This document shows positions 1-8,989 of a stretch of DNA of 64,000 nucleotides, piece after piece. The stretch's first letter is position 1; each line of letters opens with the position of its first letter. The DNA comes from Fredinandcohnia onubensis (lineage in GTDB: Bacteria; Bacillota; Bacilli; Bacillales; Bacillaceae_L): contig NZ_NSEB01000012.1 of NCBI RefSeq assembly GCF_002734215.1, positions 248,001 through 312,000 of the forward strand, given 5' to 3'. Below the pieces are notes generated by a model that searched no databases, was not told the DNA's origin, and was given only the letters and a program-made list of their open reading frames with translations. A program made the translations under genes and the position numbers.

Positions 1-3000
1 CTTGTGTTTCAAATGGTGAATCAAAATGAAGAGCCTTTTCTTGACGTTGTGTGTTCATCTCTTCATTCAGCTCTGAAAGGACAGCTCCGATTCTCTCTTT
101 CTGTAGATTCGAAACAGCCTGCGCGTACTCTAAATAACTTTTAAAATACTTCGGTCCGACATTCTTTGTTTTCGATACGTCCAGTTCATTTGGTTCAATA
201 CTTGATACGACATAGATTGCTTCTTTTGAACGAGTAACCGCTACATTCAGGCGGTTTTCTCCCCCCTGCTGTCCAAGCGGACCAAATCGATTATAGACTC
301 TACCATTTTCAGCTTTCGCATATCCTACCGAAAAGATGATAATATCCCGCTCGTCACCCTGTACGTTTTCAATATTTTTCACAAAAATCTGCTCATCCAA
401 ATCCTTACCCATGACTTGATGATACAAGGTATTAAATTCTTCATCTTCCTCGGCTAGCATATCGATATAATCAAGAATTTTATCCTGTTGTTTCGCGTTA
501 AAGGTAATGATGCCAATCGACCTCGTCGCATCCTTTTGAAGCAATTCTTTCAATAAAAGGACCACTTCTTTTGCTTCAACCTCATTACACTGATTAATCC
601 ACTTGCCATCGACTTTCCGCCATTGAATGGCCGCTGGATTCTTAAGATGTTCCACGTTTGGCGCTATTTGAATATTGCCATTGTAATAGGCATGGTTTGA
701 AAAATTAATCAATTCCTCTGACTTTGAACGATAATGCCATTGCAGCATTTTACTCGGAAACACTCGTTTTGCTAAATTCAGAAGACTTTCTGAAACGACC
801 ATATCATCCTCATCAACATCATCTTCATCAATTTGGATACCACCCTTAAACAGATTACTTGGCGGTAATTGCTTTTCATCCCCGGCAATAATGACTTTCG
901 ACGCTCTGTAGACAGATGGAATCCCATTTTCAACCGTTAACTGTGAGGCTTCATCAAAAATAACCAAATCAAATAAATCCTTACCTAACGGAAAAATCGC
1001 CGACGCTGTCTCAGGTGAGACAAGCCATACGGGTAGCACATCTAATAAACCTTCTTGAGCATACTTTTTTACAAGCTTTCGAACTGGCCAGATTTGTCGC
1101 TTCTTCCCCGTTTGGTAAGTCATATCCTTTATCGCTTTAGAATGCTGTTCCTTCACTGAACCAAGGGCTTTAATTAAGCGATTTTGCAATACTTTAGCTG
1201 AAAGTTCTTTCTTTTCTTCTAAAAGATCCTTAAATCTTGTACGTAATCGATGAAACTCTTCCGTTCCAATTTTCGTAAGCACCGGATGCTTTCGTTCAAT
1301 TTCATCGATCCAGTAAATATAGGCAGATTGCTTCGTATGTTCAACCCAATCTTTCGCTAGTTCACGATGAAGCTCGTCTTTACTTTTATCCTTTAACTCA
1401 TCAATGAGTGATTTGACGAAAGGCATACTCTCATCATAGATTCGATCCATATTGCGAAGGTCATCAAAATCTTGAATGACATATTCCTGCTGTTTTTGAA
1501 ATTCAGGTAACGGGATATCCCCTTTTGATATTTGTTCCTTATATTTCTGCAACTTTTCATCCTTAAAATAAGCTGATAATTGTTTCATTTCGTTAGCCAT
1601 TTGAGTTGACACATTTGAAAGTTCATACAAGATTCGTAAGCTTTCCCTAAGCTTTGGCCACTCCGTCGATGATAAGCCTTTAAATTTGTCACCTTCGATT
1701 AATTCTTCAACGATCGTCTTTCCGGTAAAAGAAGTCCACCACCAAAGTCTCAATTTCTGAAGTGTTTTTTTCTCCTGAGGATTTAAGTCCTCATAAATTT
1801 TTTCGAGTTTTCCGCCGACCTCCCAGCTGTACTCCGGGGTAATCTCATCCTTTTCAAAATGCTCAAGGTAGGTAATGCTTATCTCAGCCTGCTCAGTGAC
1901 CTTCCTAAGAATCTCAACAATCGTCAAACGGTCCTTAATCTCTAGCTTCGAAAAGGATTTACGATCTTTTAGTGGGTAGTTCTCCTGTCCAAATCGACTA
2001 AAATAATCCCCGTATGAAAAAATGGTTGTTAAGACCTCTTCTAAATTGTTCTTGTTTAAATCGTTTATCACAGCCGATAAGTTTAGAATGACTTCTTGTT
2101 GATTAACCGGTTTTCCAAGACCATACAGGTCATAGGCTCGATATCCATGGGGTTGTGCTTCATACAACCCTTTTGCAATTGCGTCCAGTTCTAGCTCACA
2201 TTTTTCAACTTTCTGTGAAAGTTGTTCATATTCAACCTCTAATTCTTGTACAAATTCATCTTTCACTAACCGATTATGAAGTTTTCGGTAAAGACTGGTT
2301 CGATCCGTTTTTTCATCATGTAATAGACTTACACTCGCTGAAAGCCCTAAGCTGTCTAGTCTTTGATAAACCACATCTAATGCCGCACGTTTTTGACAGA
2401 CTAATAATACCTTCTTTTTATCAGCAATCGCATTCGCGATCATGTTAACAATGACCTGTGATTTCCCAGTACCAGGTGGCCCATGAACGACCATGCCCTC
2501 GATCTCTTCAATCGAATTGATGATTTCTTCCTGGGAAGCATCGGTATCAAGGACAAAGAACTTTTCTTTTTCTTTTTTTGGAGCTGCTTCAAATGATGTT
2601 GGTTTGCCCTCTCCAAGATTATCGGTTGTAAAGGTAGAAGAAGATCCTTCCCCAACATTCATCAATTCTCCTGCTAAGCCAAAATCGGAAACGCCCTTTT
2701 CCATTTGTTGCAGAAAATCCTCATAGTCTTTTAAAATAGCTGAGTTTCCTTGAGGAAAATGACCGAGAATCGCATAATTGTCTAATTGAAACTCACCCTT
2801 TTTAAAGGTTGGGATGAGTTCAGACGTCAGATTTTGAAAAGATTCAAGTTCTTGAGCATTTGACCAGTTGATATTGATATTGTATTTTTTTAGCCACGTT
2901 AACCATCCTAAAAAATCCATTTGAGTAGATTGCTCAACTGCCTCATCATACATCTCATCAGGCACATAGAAATTGCTCATTTTTTGCATCGCTAAAAAGA

Positions 3001-3451
3001 GTGGACGATTTAGCATCGGGTCAGAATCTTCCATCGGGTGAAGAACCCACTTTGTTCCATGTTCTTTCACACGTTCTAACTTCACAGAATGGAGAAACAA
3101 AGGAGCCCTTATGTACGTTCCATCAAGCATCGCACCACTTATGAACGGATAACCAATATATAAATCGTATAAACCCGTTTCGTCCTCAATTGACTTCAAA
3201 TTCCGATAAAGGGTTGTCAATCTCCCCGACAATAGCAGAGATTCTTCCTCATTTACATTCTGCTTCACTAATTCAACGTTACGATTATTTTTAATGAGCG
3301 AATCCAAGATATCTTGAGGATTTTTGTTAATTTTCCCTACTTCTCTCAAGTCAAAATTCCATTTGTTATATACCTTTAACATGCGAATGGACCGATTTCG
3401 TCGACTAATGTCATTCAACCGATCCTTCAAAACCGTTAATTTTTCCTTCAA
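1..3451 (-). CDS. DUF4011-type superfamily 1 helicase, 3' end outside window
   Basis: Open for about 1150 codons from a TTG start at 3451 (GGTGAT ribosome site just upstream) to the window edge, so the C-terminus is missing. The first 30 residues have the RN-rich pattern typical of DUF4011 N-termini. Helicase motifs follow: Walker A GPPGTGKS at about residues 324-331, a long helical insertion of roughly 450 residues, FDEASQ at about 832-837, GDEKQLPPSN at about 857-866, then WHYRSK, QGDERD and a final AVTRSKEA motif. This is the UvrD/DNA2-like SF1 arrangement. In known relatives a Vsr/DUF559-like nuclease domain often follows, but that part lies outside the window. Such proteins are probably DNA or RNA translocases, and some are reported as anti-phage proteins. 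No partner defence gene is visible on the side that can be read. Helicase assignment is secure; a defence role is inference. Confidence 0.88.
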   Translation of the reverse strand, partial: MKEKLTVLKDRLNDISRRNRSIRMLKVYNKWNFDLREVGKINKNPQDILDSLIKNNRNVELVKQNVNEEESLLLSGRLTTLYRNLKSIEDETGLYDLYIGYPFISGAMLDGTYIRAPLFLHSVKLERVKEHGTKWVLHPMEDSDPMLNRPLFLAMQKMSNFYVPDEMYDEAVEQSTQMDFLGWLTWLKKYNININWSNAQELESFQNLTSELIPTFKKGEFQLDNYAILGHFPQGNSAILKDYEDFLQQMEKGVSDFGLAGELMNVGEGSSSTFTTDNLGEGKPTSFEAAPKKEKEKFFVLDTDASQEEIINSIEEIEGMVVHGPPGTGKSQVIVNMIANAIADKKKVLLVCQKRAALDVVYQRLDSLGLSASVSLLHDEKTDRTSLYRKLHNRLVKDEFVQELEVEYEQLSQKVEKCELELDAIAKGLYEAQPHGYRAYDLYGLGKPVNQQEVILNLSAVINDLNKNNLEEVLTTIFSYGDYFSRFGQENYPLKDRKSFSKLEIKDRLTIVEILRKVTEQAEISITYLEHFEKDEITPEYSWEVGGKLEKIYEDLNPQEKKTLQKLRLWWWTSFTGKTIVEELIEGDKFKGLSSTEWPKLRESLRILYELSNVSTQMANEMKQLSAYFKDEKLQKYKEQISKGDIPLPEFQKQQEYVIQDFDDLRNMDRIYDESMPFVKSLIDELKDKSKDELHRELAKDWVEHTKQSAYIYWIDEIERKHPVLTKIGTEEFHRLRTRFKDLLEEKKELSAKVLQNRLIKALGSVKEQHSKAIKDMTYQTGKKRQIWPVRKLVKKYAQEGLLDVLPVWLVSPETASAIFPLGKDLFDLVIFDEASQLTVENGIPSVYRASKVIIAGDEKQLPPSNLFKGGIQIDEDDVDEDDMVVSESLLNLAKRVFPSKMLQWHYRSKSEELINFSNHAYYNGNIQIAPNVEHLKNPAAIQWRKVDGKWINQCNEVEAKEVVLLLKELLQKDATRSIGIITFNAKQQDKILDYIDMLAEEDEEFNTLYHQVMGKDLDEQIFVKNIENVQGDERDIIIFSVGYAKAENGRVYNRFGPLGQQGGENRLNVAVTRSKEAIYVVSSIEPNELDVSKTKNVGPKYFKSYLEYAQAVSNLQKERIGAVLSELNEEMNTQRQEKALHFDSPFETQ

Positions 3452-3606
3452 TTTAGATCACCTTATTTTTCAGTTCGTTCAAATACATAGTTTCATTATA
3501 TACTTCTTTTTGCAACAATATTTCATCAAGATGGGAAATTGTGGTGTTTTGAAGAATTGGTATAAAAATAGCCCAGGGCATATGCTCTGAGCATTTTTCA
3601 TTTATT

Positions 3607-4098
3607 TTAGTTAAAGAACCTACTCCATTCAATCTTCGGACGACGTACCTTCTCCACCAAATACTGTAGTCCATATAATAAATAAGCTTTGTAGTGTATA
3701 TATAGAAAGAACTGAAAATAGGTTAATCGATGTAATCGCATGATTTTCATTTTTTTAAGAAGAGGCATGAAAAGATACGCAAAGAGTCCATGAGCCATCG
3801 CATTAAGTAACACATATTTTTTAAAGTTTCCAAACGATAATGAAAGGAGCCAAATCGACATAGGGATGTAAGGCCCAAGGTCAAAAGGTAGTTCATCCCT
3901 TACAAAGGATTTTGGCTTATCATAAAATATCCAAAACTTTCGCCTGTGTCCGATAATATGATTTATGATTTCAAAAATAAAGATAATAAAACTTGCCAAA
4001 GAATATCGTTTGATGGGATGCTTCCCTACAAATAGTAAAGATACCCATGAAATGATGATCATCGCTAGATTAAATACAACGTGTCGCCTTGATGCCAT
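3607..4098 (-). CDS. Small multi-pass membrane protein of unknown function
   Basis: 163 residues starting at an ATG with a GAGGTGAA ribosome site about 8 bases upstream. There are about four hydrophobic segments: residues 8-25, 33-50, 78-90 and 96-115. A basic stretch (HRRKF) lies between the second and third, with charged residues near the C-terminus. The layout resembles the short integral membrane proteins of the CBO0543 kind common in Bacillus, but I recognise no diagnostic motif. It stands alone between the helicase and the LysR gene, both on the same strand, and is separated from the helicase by 155 bases in which I see no gene. No function can be assigned. Confidence 0.7.
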   Translation of the reverse strand: MASRRHVVFNLAMIIISWVSLLFVGKHPIKRYSLASFIIFIFEIINHIIGHRRKFWIFYDKPKSFVRDELPFDLGPYIPMSIWLLSLSFGNFKKYVLLNAMAHGLFAYLFMPLLKKMKIMRLHRLTYFQFFLYIHYKAYLLYGLQYLVEKVRRPKIEWSRFFN

Positions 4099-4203
4099 AA
4101 GTGAATTTCACCTCGACCTGAATTATTTATACTATCTTAAAATGTCCAGATTTGAAAATAAAATCCACTTAATTTTAGACATCACCTCATTACAGTACTA
4201 CTT

Positions 4204-5091
4204 TCATTTGTCCCTTTTTATATCCTTAAAATAGCGATGACAATGTGCGACAAAGGCCTCGGATATTTTTGTAGGGTATAAATAACGATGTTTTAATAAT
4301 CCGATTGTACGTTGAAACTTCTTATTTCGAATTTTTAAGTGCTTTATTTTATCATCATATATATTGACAGATGTTTCGGGTGTAAACGCAGCTCCACGTC
4401 CATTTTTTACGAGCTGCAAAATCGTTGTGGCTTCTTCTACTTCTACTTGATAAATAGGAGAAAATCCTACTGATTGACAAAATTGGTCGGTAAATTGACG
4501 GAAACTATACTGATTGGTTAAGCCGATAAATCGGAGGTTCTCAATTTCAAGTAAATCAATCGTCCCTGTTTTTTCCTCTTTGTAGGATCTTGGCACAGTC
4601 AAATAGATTTCTTCTTCCCATAGTGGCACCCATTCAACATTCGGATGATCAATTTTTTCTGTGGTAATACATACATCATACTTGCCATTTTCAACAAACT
4701 GTTGCAGGTTCTCTTTTGATAAAGGAACTTGTTGACATCTCACCTGTGGATATTGATCTAAAAATAAATCAACGATACTTGTGAAGGTATATGGAAGTGT
4801 CGTTACAACCGATAATTGCCCGCTTCCCTCCCCTCGTCTTTCCTCTAATCCACGTTCTAGATGCTCTACTTCTGAAAAAATTCGCTCTGCACGTTTAAAT
4901 AAAAAACGACCGTTTTCATTCAATGAAATCCGCTTTCCATTTCGAAAAAACAAATCCATATCGAGTTCCGCTTCAAGGTTCGTAATCGCCTTACTTAACG
5001 CAGGTTGTGAAATCGATAGCTCTTTAGCAGCGAGGGACATATTTTCCAATTTTGCGGTGATATAAAAGTATCGCAATTTAATTAAGTCCAA
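4204..5091 (-). CDS. LysR-family transcriptional regulator
   Basis: 295 residues from a TTG start preceded by AAGGAG. Residues 1-60 form the LysR winged helix-turn-helix (MSLAAKELSISQPALSKAI), followed by a linker helix and a periplasmic-binding-protein-like effector domain from about residue 90. The gene is divergent from the SDR gene at 5220, with a 128-base shared control region. LysR proteins usually regulate the divergent neighbour and themselves, so the SDR and MFS genes are its likely targets. The effector is not evident. An inverted repeat just upstream of the start is a candidate binding site. Confidence 0.93.
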   Translation of the reverse strand: MDLIKLRYFYITAKLENMSLAAKELSISQPALSKAITNLEAELDMDLFFRNGKRISLNENGRFLFKRAERIFSEVEHLERGLEERRGEGSGQLSVVTTLPYTFTSIVDLFLDQYPQVRCQQVPLSKENLQQFVENGKYDVCITTEKIDHPNVEWVPLWEEEIYLTVPRSYKEEKTGTIDLLEIENLRFIGLTNQYSFRQFTDQFCQSVGFSPIYQVEVEEATTILQLVKNGRGAAFTPETSVNIYDDKIKHLKIRNKKFQRTIGLLKHRYLYPTKISEAFVAHCHRYFKDIKRDK

Positions 5092-5107
5092 GATCTCCTT
5101 ACCCCTT

Positions 5108-5127
5108 TATAACCTATGGTTATAACC
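5108..5127. promoter_or_regulatory. Candidate LysR operator (inverted repeat)
   Basis: TATAACC and GGTTATA face each other across three bases at 5108-5124, and GGTTATAACC at 5118-5127 is itself a perfect palindrome. The site lies 16 bases upstream of the LysR start in the divergent region. The dyad symmetry and T-N11-A spacing fit LysR-type boxes. Assignment is from position and symmetry only. Confidence 0.5.
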
Positions 5128-5219
5128 AAATAGTTTTTTTGTATTTTTCATTATATCAAAAGAGGTTTAAAATTAAAAATGTGAATAAATTGTGACCAAT
5201 ATATAGGGGGTTATCTTAC

Positions 5220-5957
5220 ATGAGATTAAAAGACAAAGTAGCAATTATTACAGGAGCCGCTTCAGGTATGGGGCAAGGCGAAGCAATCCGATTTGCAAAA
5301 GAAGGTGCAAAAGTAGTCGTGGCTGACTTAAACTTGGAAGGTGCTCAAGCTGTTGTGGAAGAAATCAATAATTTGGGCGGAAAGGCTATTGCAGTAGAAG
5401 TAAATGTGATGAAAACGGAGGATATCCTAAACTGCGTAAAAGTAACAGAAGAAGCATTCGGTCCAGTTGATGTGCTCGTAAACAACGCTGGTGTATTCGA
5501 TAAATACGCTAAGTCATTAGAAACGACATTAGATCAATGGAGCTTCTACTTAAATATTAACTTAACAAGTGTATTCGAATTTTCAAACGCTGTTTTACCA
5601 GGCATGATTGAACGTGGAACTGGTTCAATCGTTAATATTGCATCCGTTGCAGGACTTGTTGCAGGTAAAGGCGGAGCTGCTTATACCGCTACAAAACATG
5701 GCGTAATTGGATATACAAAGCACTTATCTTCTGAATATGCACGCTATGGTATTAAAATTAACGCGATTTGCCCAGGAACAATTGAAACACCTTTGGTTAA
5801 AGATGTTTTAGCAGGTATTCCCAAGGATTTAGTCCCTACTCGTACTTTCGGACAAGTGGAACAAGTAGCTGATTTAGCAGTCTTTTTAGCATCAGATGAA
5901 GCAAAATTCATGAGTGGTGCAGCTGTACCAATTGATGGCGGATTCACGATTCAATAA
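5220..5957 (+). CDS. SDR-family NAD(P)-dependent oxidoreductase
   Basis: 245 residues, the usual length for a classical short-chain dehydrogenase. The cofactor motif TGAASGMG is at 11-18, NNAG at 88-91, and the catalytic Ser at about 142 with Tyr155 and Lys159 (YTATK). An acidic residue after beta-2 (VVVADLN) favours NAD over NADP. The C-terminal SGAAVPIDGG motif is typical. An AGGGGG ribosome site sits 9 bases before the ATG. It is divergent from the LysR gene and followed by an OFA-type MFS transporter, so it probably oxidises or reduces the compound carried by that transporter. The substrate cannot be read from the sequence; many relatives are annotated as 3-oxoacyl-ACP reductase-like or glucose dehydrogenase-like without evidence. 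Confidence 0.92.
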   Translation: MRLKDKVAIITGAASGMGQGEAIRFAKEGAKVVVADLNLEGAQAVVEEINNLGGKAIAVEVNVMKTEDILNCVKVTEEAFGPVDVLVNNAGVFDKYAKSLETTLDQWSFYLNINLTSVFEFSNAVLPGMIERGTGSIVNIASVAGLVAGKGGAAYTATKHGVIGYTKHLSSEYARYGIKINAICPGTIETPLVKDVLAGIPKDLVPTRTFGQVEQVADLAVFLASDEAKFMSGAAVPIDGGFTIQ

Positions 5958-5982
5958 CATCCAACTATTTGAAAATGGCATA

Positions 5983-6016
5983 ATCGAGGAGCAATCATGC
6001 TTGCTTCTCGATTTTT
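5983..6016 (+). terminator. Hairpin with T tract between the SDR and MFS genes
   Basis: A 12-bp stem (5983-5994 with 6001-6012, one G-T pair) with a 6-base loop is followed by five T. It lies 13 bases before the downstream ATG, so it may attenuate rather than fully stop transcription into the transporter gene. Confidence 0.65.
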
Positions 6017-6029
6017 ATGAGGTGAACGT

Positions 6030-7304
6030 ATGAAAAAGCAAGGTAAAATCCACTACGCATGGTGGATCCTGGTGGCGAGTGCTGCGATATATGCAGCAGC
6101 TGTAGGGATTATCGTGAGCTGTGCTCCTATCCTTTATCGTGCAGTAGCTGAGGATTTTAATGTAGGTGTATCAGAAATTAGTTTATATACTTCCTTAATG
6201 TATTTAACGATCACAATCTTACTTCCTTTTGCAGGCAAAGTTCTTAAGAAATACGATATACGCTATATTTTAACAATTGCAGGTATTATTAACGCGCTTG
6301 CATTTGGTCTCATGGGGACTTATCATTCTGTTTTCCCATTTTATGTTTCAGGAATTGCATTAGGGATTGGAAGTACATTCTTAATTTACGGTTCGATCCC
6401 CTTAATCATTAACAACTGGTTTAAAGCAAAAGTTGGTACTTCTCTAGGTATCGCCATGGCATTTATGGGAATTGGTGGTGCGATTTTCGCACAAATTACA
6501 GGTGTTTTAATCGAAGCATTCGATTGGCGATTGACCTATATTATTTTAGCAATTATCGTCGCAATTTTAATTCTACCATTCACGATTTTTGTCATCCGTT
6601 CTACACCAGAGCAACTGAATTTGACTGCTTATGGTGCGGATGAAGTGGAAGGTAAAAATGCTAACGCGCAAAAAACACCAGAAACGGGTGTCCTAAAAAG
6701 TATCGCGATTAAATCACCCGCCTTTTATTTGGTAATGCTATTCACTGGACTTTTCGGCCTGGCTTCAACAGTAAGTTTCCATGTACCAAATTTCGTACAA
6801 TCTGTAGGTTTCACAGCTACTATGGCAGCTACAGGTGTTACTTGTGTAACGATTGGTCAAACAGGTGGCAAATTCATGCTAGGTGCGATTAATGATAAGT
6901 TTGGTATTAAACCAGCACTATTTGTCGGTATCGGCGGTGGTATGCTAGGTATAGTCGCATTGCTCATTTCAGATTCATTTGGAATTGGGATGCTTTACGC
7001 TGGTGCCTTATTATTTGGTATCGGTTTTTCTGGATCTACCCTACTTCCTCCAGTCGTAATTCGCGAGGTGTTTGGTGGACGTGATTACGCATCGATTTAT
7101 ACAACGATTATGTCAGCATCGACTTTAGGTGTAGCATTTGGGACAACACTATTTAGTTACATTTACGATTCAACAGGTTCATACTATGCCGTATTTATCA
7201 TTGTCATTGTCCTCTTTATTATTACGATTTCTTCTAGTCTTTTCTCCCTAACCTGGAAGAAAAAATTTAATTATTTGAATCTCGACACTAACAAAATAGC
7301 ATAA
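6030..7304 (+). CDS. OFA/MCT-type MFS transporter
   Basis: 424 residues with about 12 membrane segments in two halves and a hydrophilic loop near residues 190-220. The N-terminal HYAWWILVASA stretch and long glycine-rich helices are typical of the oxalate/formate antiporter and monocarboxylate transporter branch of the major facilitator superfamily. Members move small carboxylates across the cytoplasmic membrane. The ATG at 6030 has a GAGGTGAA site 5 bases upstream. It follows the SDR gene across a hairpin and shares the likely LysR control. A carboxylate or hydroxy-acid substrate is plausible, but the particular compound is unknown. Confidence 0.85.
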   Translation: MKKQGKIHYAWWILVASAAIYAAAVGIIVSCAPILYRAVAEDFNVGVSEISLYTSLMYLTITILLPFAGKVLKKYDIRYILTIAGIINALAFGLMGTYHSVFPFYVSGIALGIGSTFLIYGSIPLIINNWFKAKVGTSLGIAMAFMGIGGAIFAQITGVLIEAFDWRLTYIILAIIVAILILPFTIFVIRSTPEQLNLTAYGADEVEGKNANAQKTPETGVLKSIAIKSPAFYLVMLFTGLFGLASTVSFHVPNFVQSVGFTATMAATGVTCVTIGQTGGKFMLGAINDKFGIKPALFVGIGGGMLGIVALLISDSFGIGMLYAGALLFGIGFSGSTLLPPVVIREVFGGRDYASIYTTIMSASTLGVAFGTTLFSYIYDSTGSYYAVFIIVIVLFIITISSSLFSLTWKKKFNYLNLDTNKIA

Positions 7305-7321
7305 ATTTATAGAGAACACAC

Positions 7322-7355
7322 AATGCTTGAGGTATTTCTGACCTCAAGCATTTTT
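7322..7355 (+). terminator. Rho-independent terminator after the MFS gene
   Basis: A perfect 12-bp stem (7322-7333 with 7341-7352) has a 7-base loop and ends in a TTTTT run, 18 bases after the MFS stop codon. Confidence 0.9.
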
Positions 7356-7510
7356 AAATTGACTTATTTGTATTTACTGCCATATTTTTCAACATTTGCA
7401 AAGATTGTACAAGTCTTTTCAATTAAACTCTTTTCCTACAATTTTGCTATTCATTTCACAATTTTTCATTTATGATAACTATAACATCATATTAAAATGG
7501 AGAATCAAAC

Positions 7511-8458
7511 ATGAATCAACTTACTAGAAGAACAGGTTTTGTACTTGTAACGACGGGAGCCACATTTTGGGGTGTTGGTGGAACCGTAGCTCAGAAGCTC
7601 TTTCAAGACTACGCAATCGATGTAAATTGGCTCGTCACAACACGATTACTTATCGCTGGTTTCTTACTATTAGCGGTTCATTTCTTTAAAAACGACCGTT
7701 CTCAAATACTAGGTGTCTGGAAGAATAAAAAGGTAGCGATTCAACTTATTATCTTTGGGTTACTCGGTATGCTTGCGGTTCAATATACATATATGGCTTC
7801 CATTAAACATGGGAATGCTGCCGTCGCAACACTATTACAATATTTAGCGCCAGTCATGATTATCGGTTATGTCATTTTGCGTAAACAGGCTGTACTGAAA
7901 CGAAATGATTTGATCACAGTAGCACTTGCTTTAGTTGGTTGCTTTTTCTTATTAACAAATGGCTCCATTTCTGGGCTTTCTGTACCAACACTTGCGATTG
8001 TTTGGGGTGTTTTATCTGGAGTTGCTTTAGCCTTTTATACCCTATATGCAGTTCCCCTTCTTGCACAATACGGTTCCCTCGTTATTGTTGGATGGGCAAT
8101 GATTATCGGGGGGTTTGGGCTAAGTTTTATCCATCCACCTTGGGATATTAGCTTAACAAGCTTAACGATAGAAGCTTACCTTTACTTACTCTTCGTTATC
8201 ATATTCGGAACCATGATTGCTTTTTGGTTTTATATTGAAAGTTTACAAAGTCTTTCCCCAAAGGAAACCAGTCTGTTAGGCACTCTTGAGCCTCTCGCAG
8301 CCGTATTCACAACGGTGATCTGGTTAAAAGAACCTTTTGGTATGTTTCAATGGGCAGGTACAGCATGCATTATTGGGATGATATTATTACTGGCACTTAA
8401 TAAGAAGGCCCCTGAGAAGAAACCCTTAAAAAATGAAAAGCCCTATCGAGCGAGCTAA
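7511..8458 (+). CDS. EamA-family (DMT) permease
   Basis: 315 residues with ten hydrophobic segments arranged as two EamA repeats (about residues 10-150 and 160-300), and a lysine-rich tail. The drug/metabolite transporter superfamily exports amino acids, metabolites or drugs. The second repeat ends with the typical [15 protein letters not shown] motif (about residues 256-270). Start ATG at 7511 follows a purine-rich AATGGAGAATC site. The gene appears monocistronic: terminators lie both before and at its end. The substrate is unknown. Confidence 0.88.
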   Translation: MNQLTRRTGFVLVTTGATFWGVGGTVAQKLFQDYAIDVNWLVTTRLLIAGFLLLAVHFFKNDRSQILGVWKNKKVAIQLIIFGLLGMLAVQYTYMASIKHGNAAVATLLQYLAPVMIIGYVILRKQAVLKRNDLITVALALVGCFFLLTNGSISGLSVPTLAIVWGVLSGVALAFYTLYAVPLLAQYGSLVIVGWAMIIGGFGLSFIHPPWDISLTSLTIEAYLYLLFVIIFGTMIAFWFYIESLQSLSPKETSLLGTLEPLAAVFTTVIWLKEPFGMFQWAGTACIIGMILLLALNKKAPEKKPLKNEKPYRAS

Positions 8459-8487
8459 TTACGGCCTATTCGATAAGGGCTTTTTTT
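8437..8487 (+). terminator. Terminator overlapping the end of the EamA gene
   Basis: AAAAGCCC-TATCGA (from 8437) pairs with TCGATAAGGGCTTTT (8470-8484) with one bulged base, then seven T. The left arm is inside the last codons of the permease gene, so the lysine-rich tail and stop codon form part of the hairpin. Confidence 0.8.
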
Positions 8488-8572
8488 AGGACAAGGGACC
8501 TCTGTCCTCGCCTATACACATTCGTCCGTTTTTGCATAGGCTAGTAATGTAAGGTTAAGGAGGTTGATACTG

Positions 8573-8827
8573 TTGCCTAAGTATAGAAAAAAGCCGATTA
8601 TTGTTGAAGCTGTGAAGCTTACACGATCGATTACAATTGAGACATCTAATGGTTCAATGAAGGGGCTTCCTGGGGATTATCTGATCACAGATAAAGACGG
8701 AGAACAATACCCTTGTGATAGAGATCAATTTGAAGCAGAATATGAGCCCGTAAAAGGCAAGATGGATATAATGGGAATTGTTCGAAAATCCTTCAGGTTA
8801 CTAAAAACAAAAATGTATAAAACATGA
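8573..8827 (+). CDS. Small phage-like protein (PGDY motif)
   Basis: 84 residues. I place the start at TTG 8573 (MPKYRKKP) because the AAGGAGG site at 8556-8562 lies 10 bases upstream; an in-frame TTG at 8564 would overlap that site. The protein has the pattern seen in small prophage proteins: a short basic N-terminus, then LPGDYLITDKDGEQYPC and a DQFEAEYEPV segment. I see no other phage gene around it, and both sides carry terminators, so it is an isolated gene with its own transcript. A remnant of an old prophage or a domesticated small protein are both possible. Function unknown. Confidence 0.72.
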   Translation: MPKYRKKPIIVEAVKLTRSITIETSNGSMKGLPGDYLITDKDGEQYPCDRDQFEAEYEPVKGKMDIMGIVRKSFRLLKTKMYKT

Positions 8828-8849
8828 CCCCAATATAATAGGGATTATT

Positions 8850-8885
8850 AAGCATTATGGTCTTTTTCCATATTGCTTATTTTTT
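8850..8885 (+). terminator. Terminator after the phage-like gene
   Basis: An 11-bp stem with one mismatch (8850-8860 with 8868-8878) and a T-rich tail, 22 bases after the stop codon. Confidence 0.75.
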
Positions 8886-8917
8886 GAGATAAAAGAAGTT
8901 TAGCGGCACCCTCTGGC

Positions 8918-8948
8918 AAAAAAAGACACACCTTTTTATAGGTGTGCC
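8918..8948 (-). terminator. Terminator of the nuclease transcript
   Basis: Read on the minus strand, a GGCACACCTA arm pairs with AGGTGTGTC and is followed by seven T (8924 down to 8918). It lies about 40 bases downstream of the nuclease stop codon. Confidence 0.88.
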
Positions 8949-8989
8949 TTCAATTCGGTAAGGATTCAGTCTAAAAATGGGCATATCCT

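Noticed and set aside
2155-2726. Short open frames on the plus strand and in another minus frame inside the helicase region
   Set aside because: They lie within the long helicase frame that shows clear motifs, and have no ribosome sites.
3453-3674. 73-codon minus-strand frame
   Set aside because: Overlaps the end of the membrane-protein gene in another frame; composition and lack of a ribosome site argue against coding.
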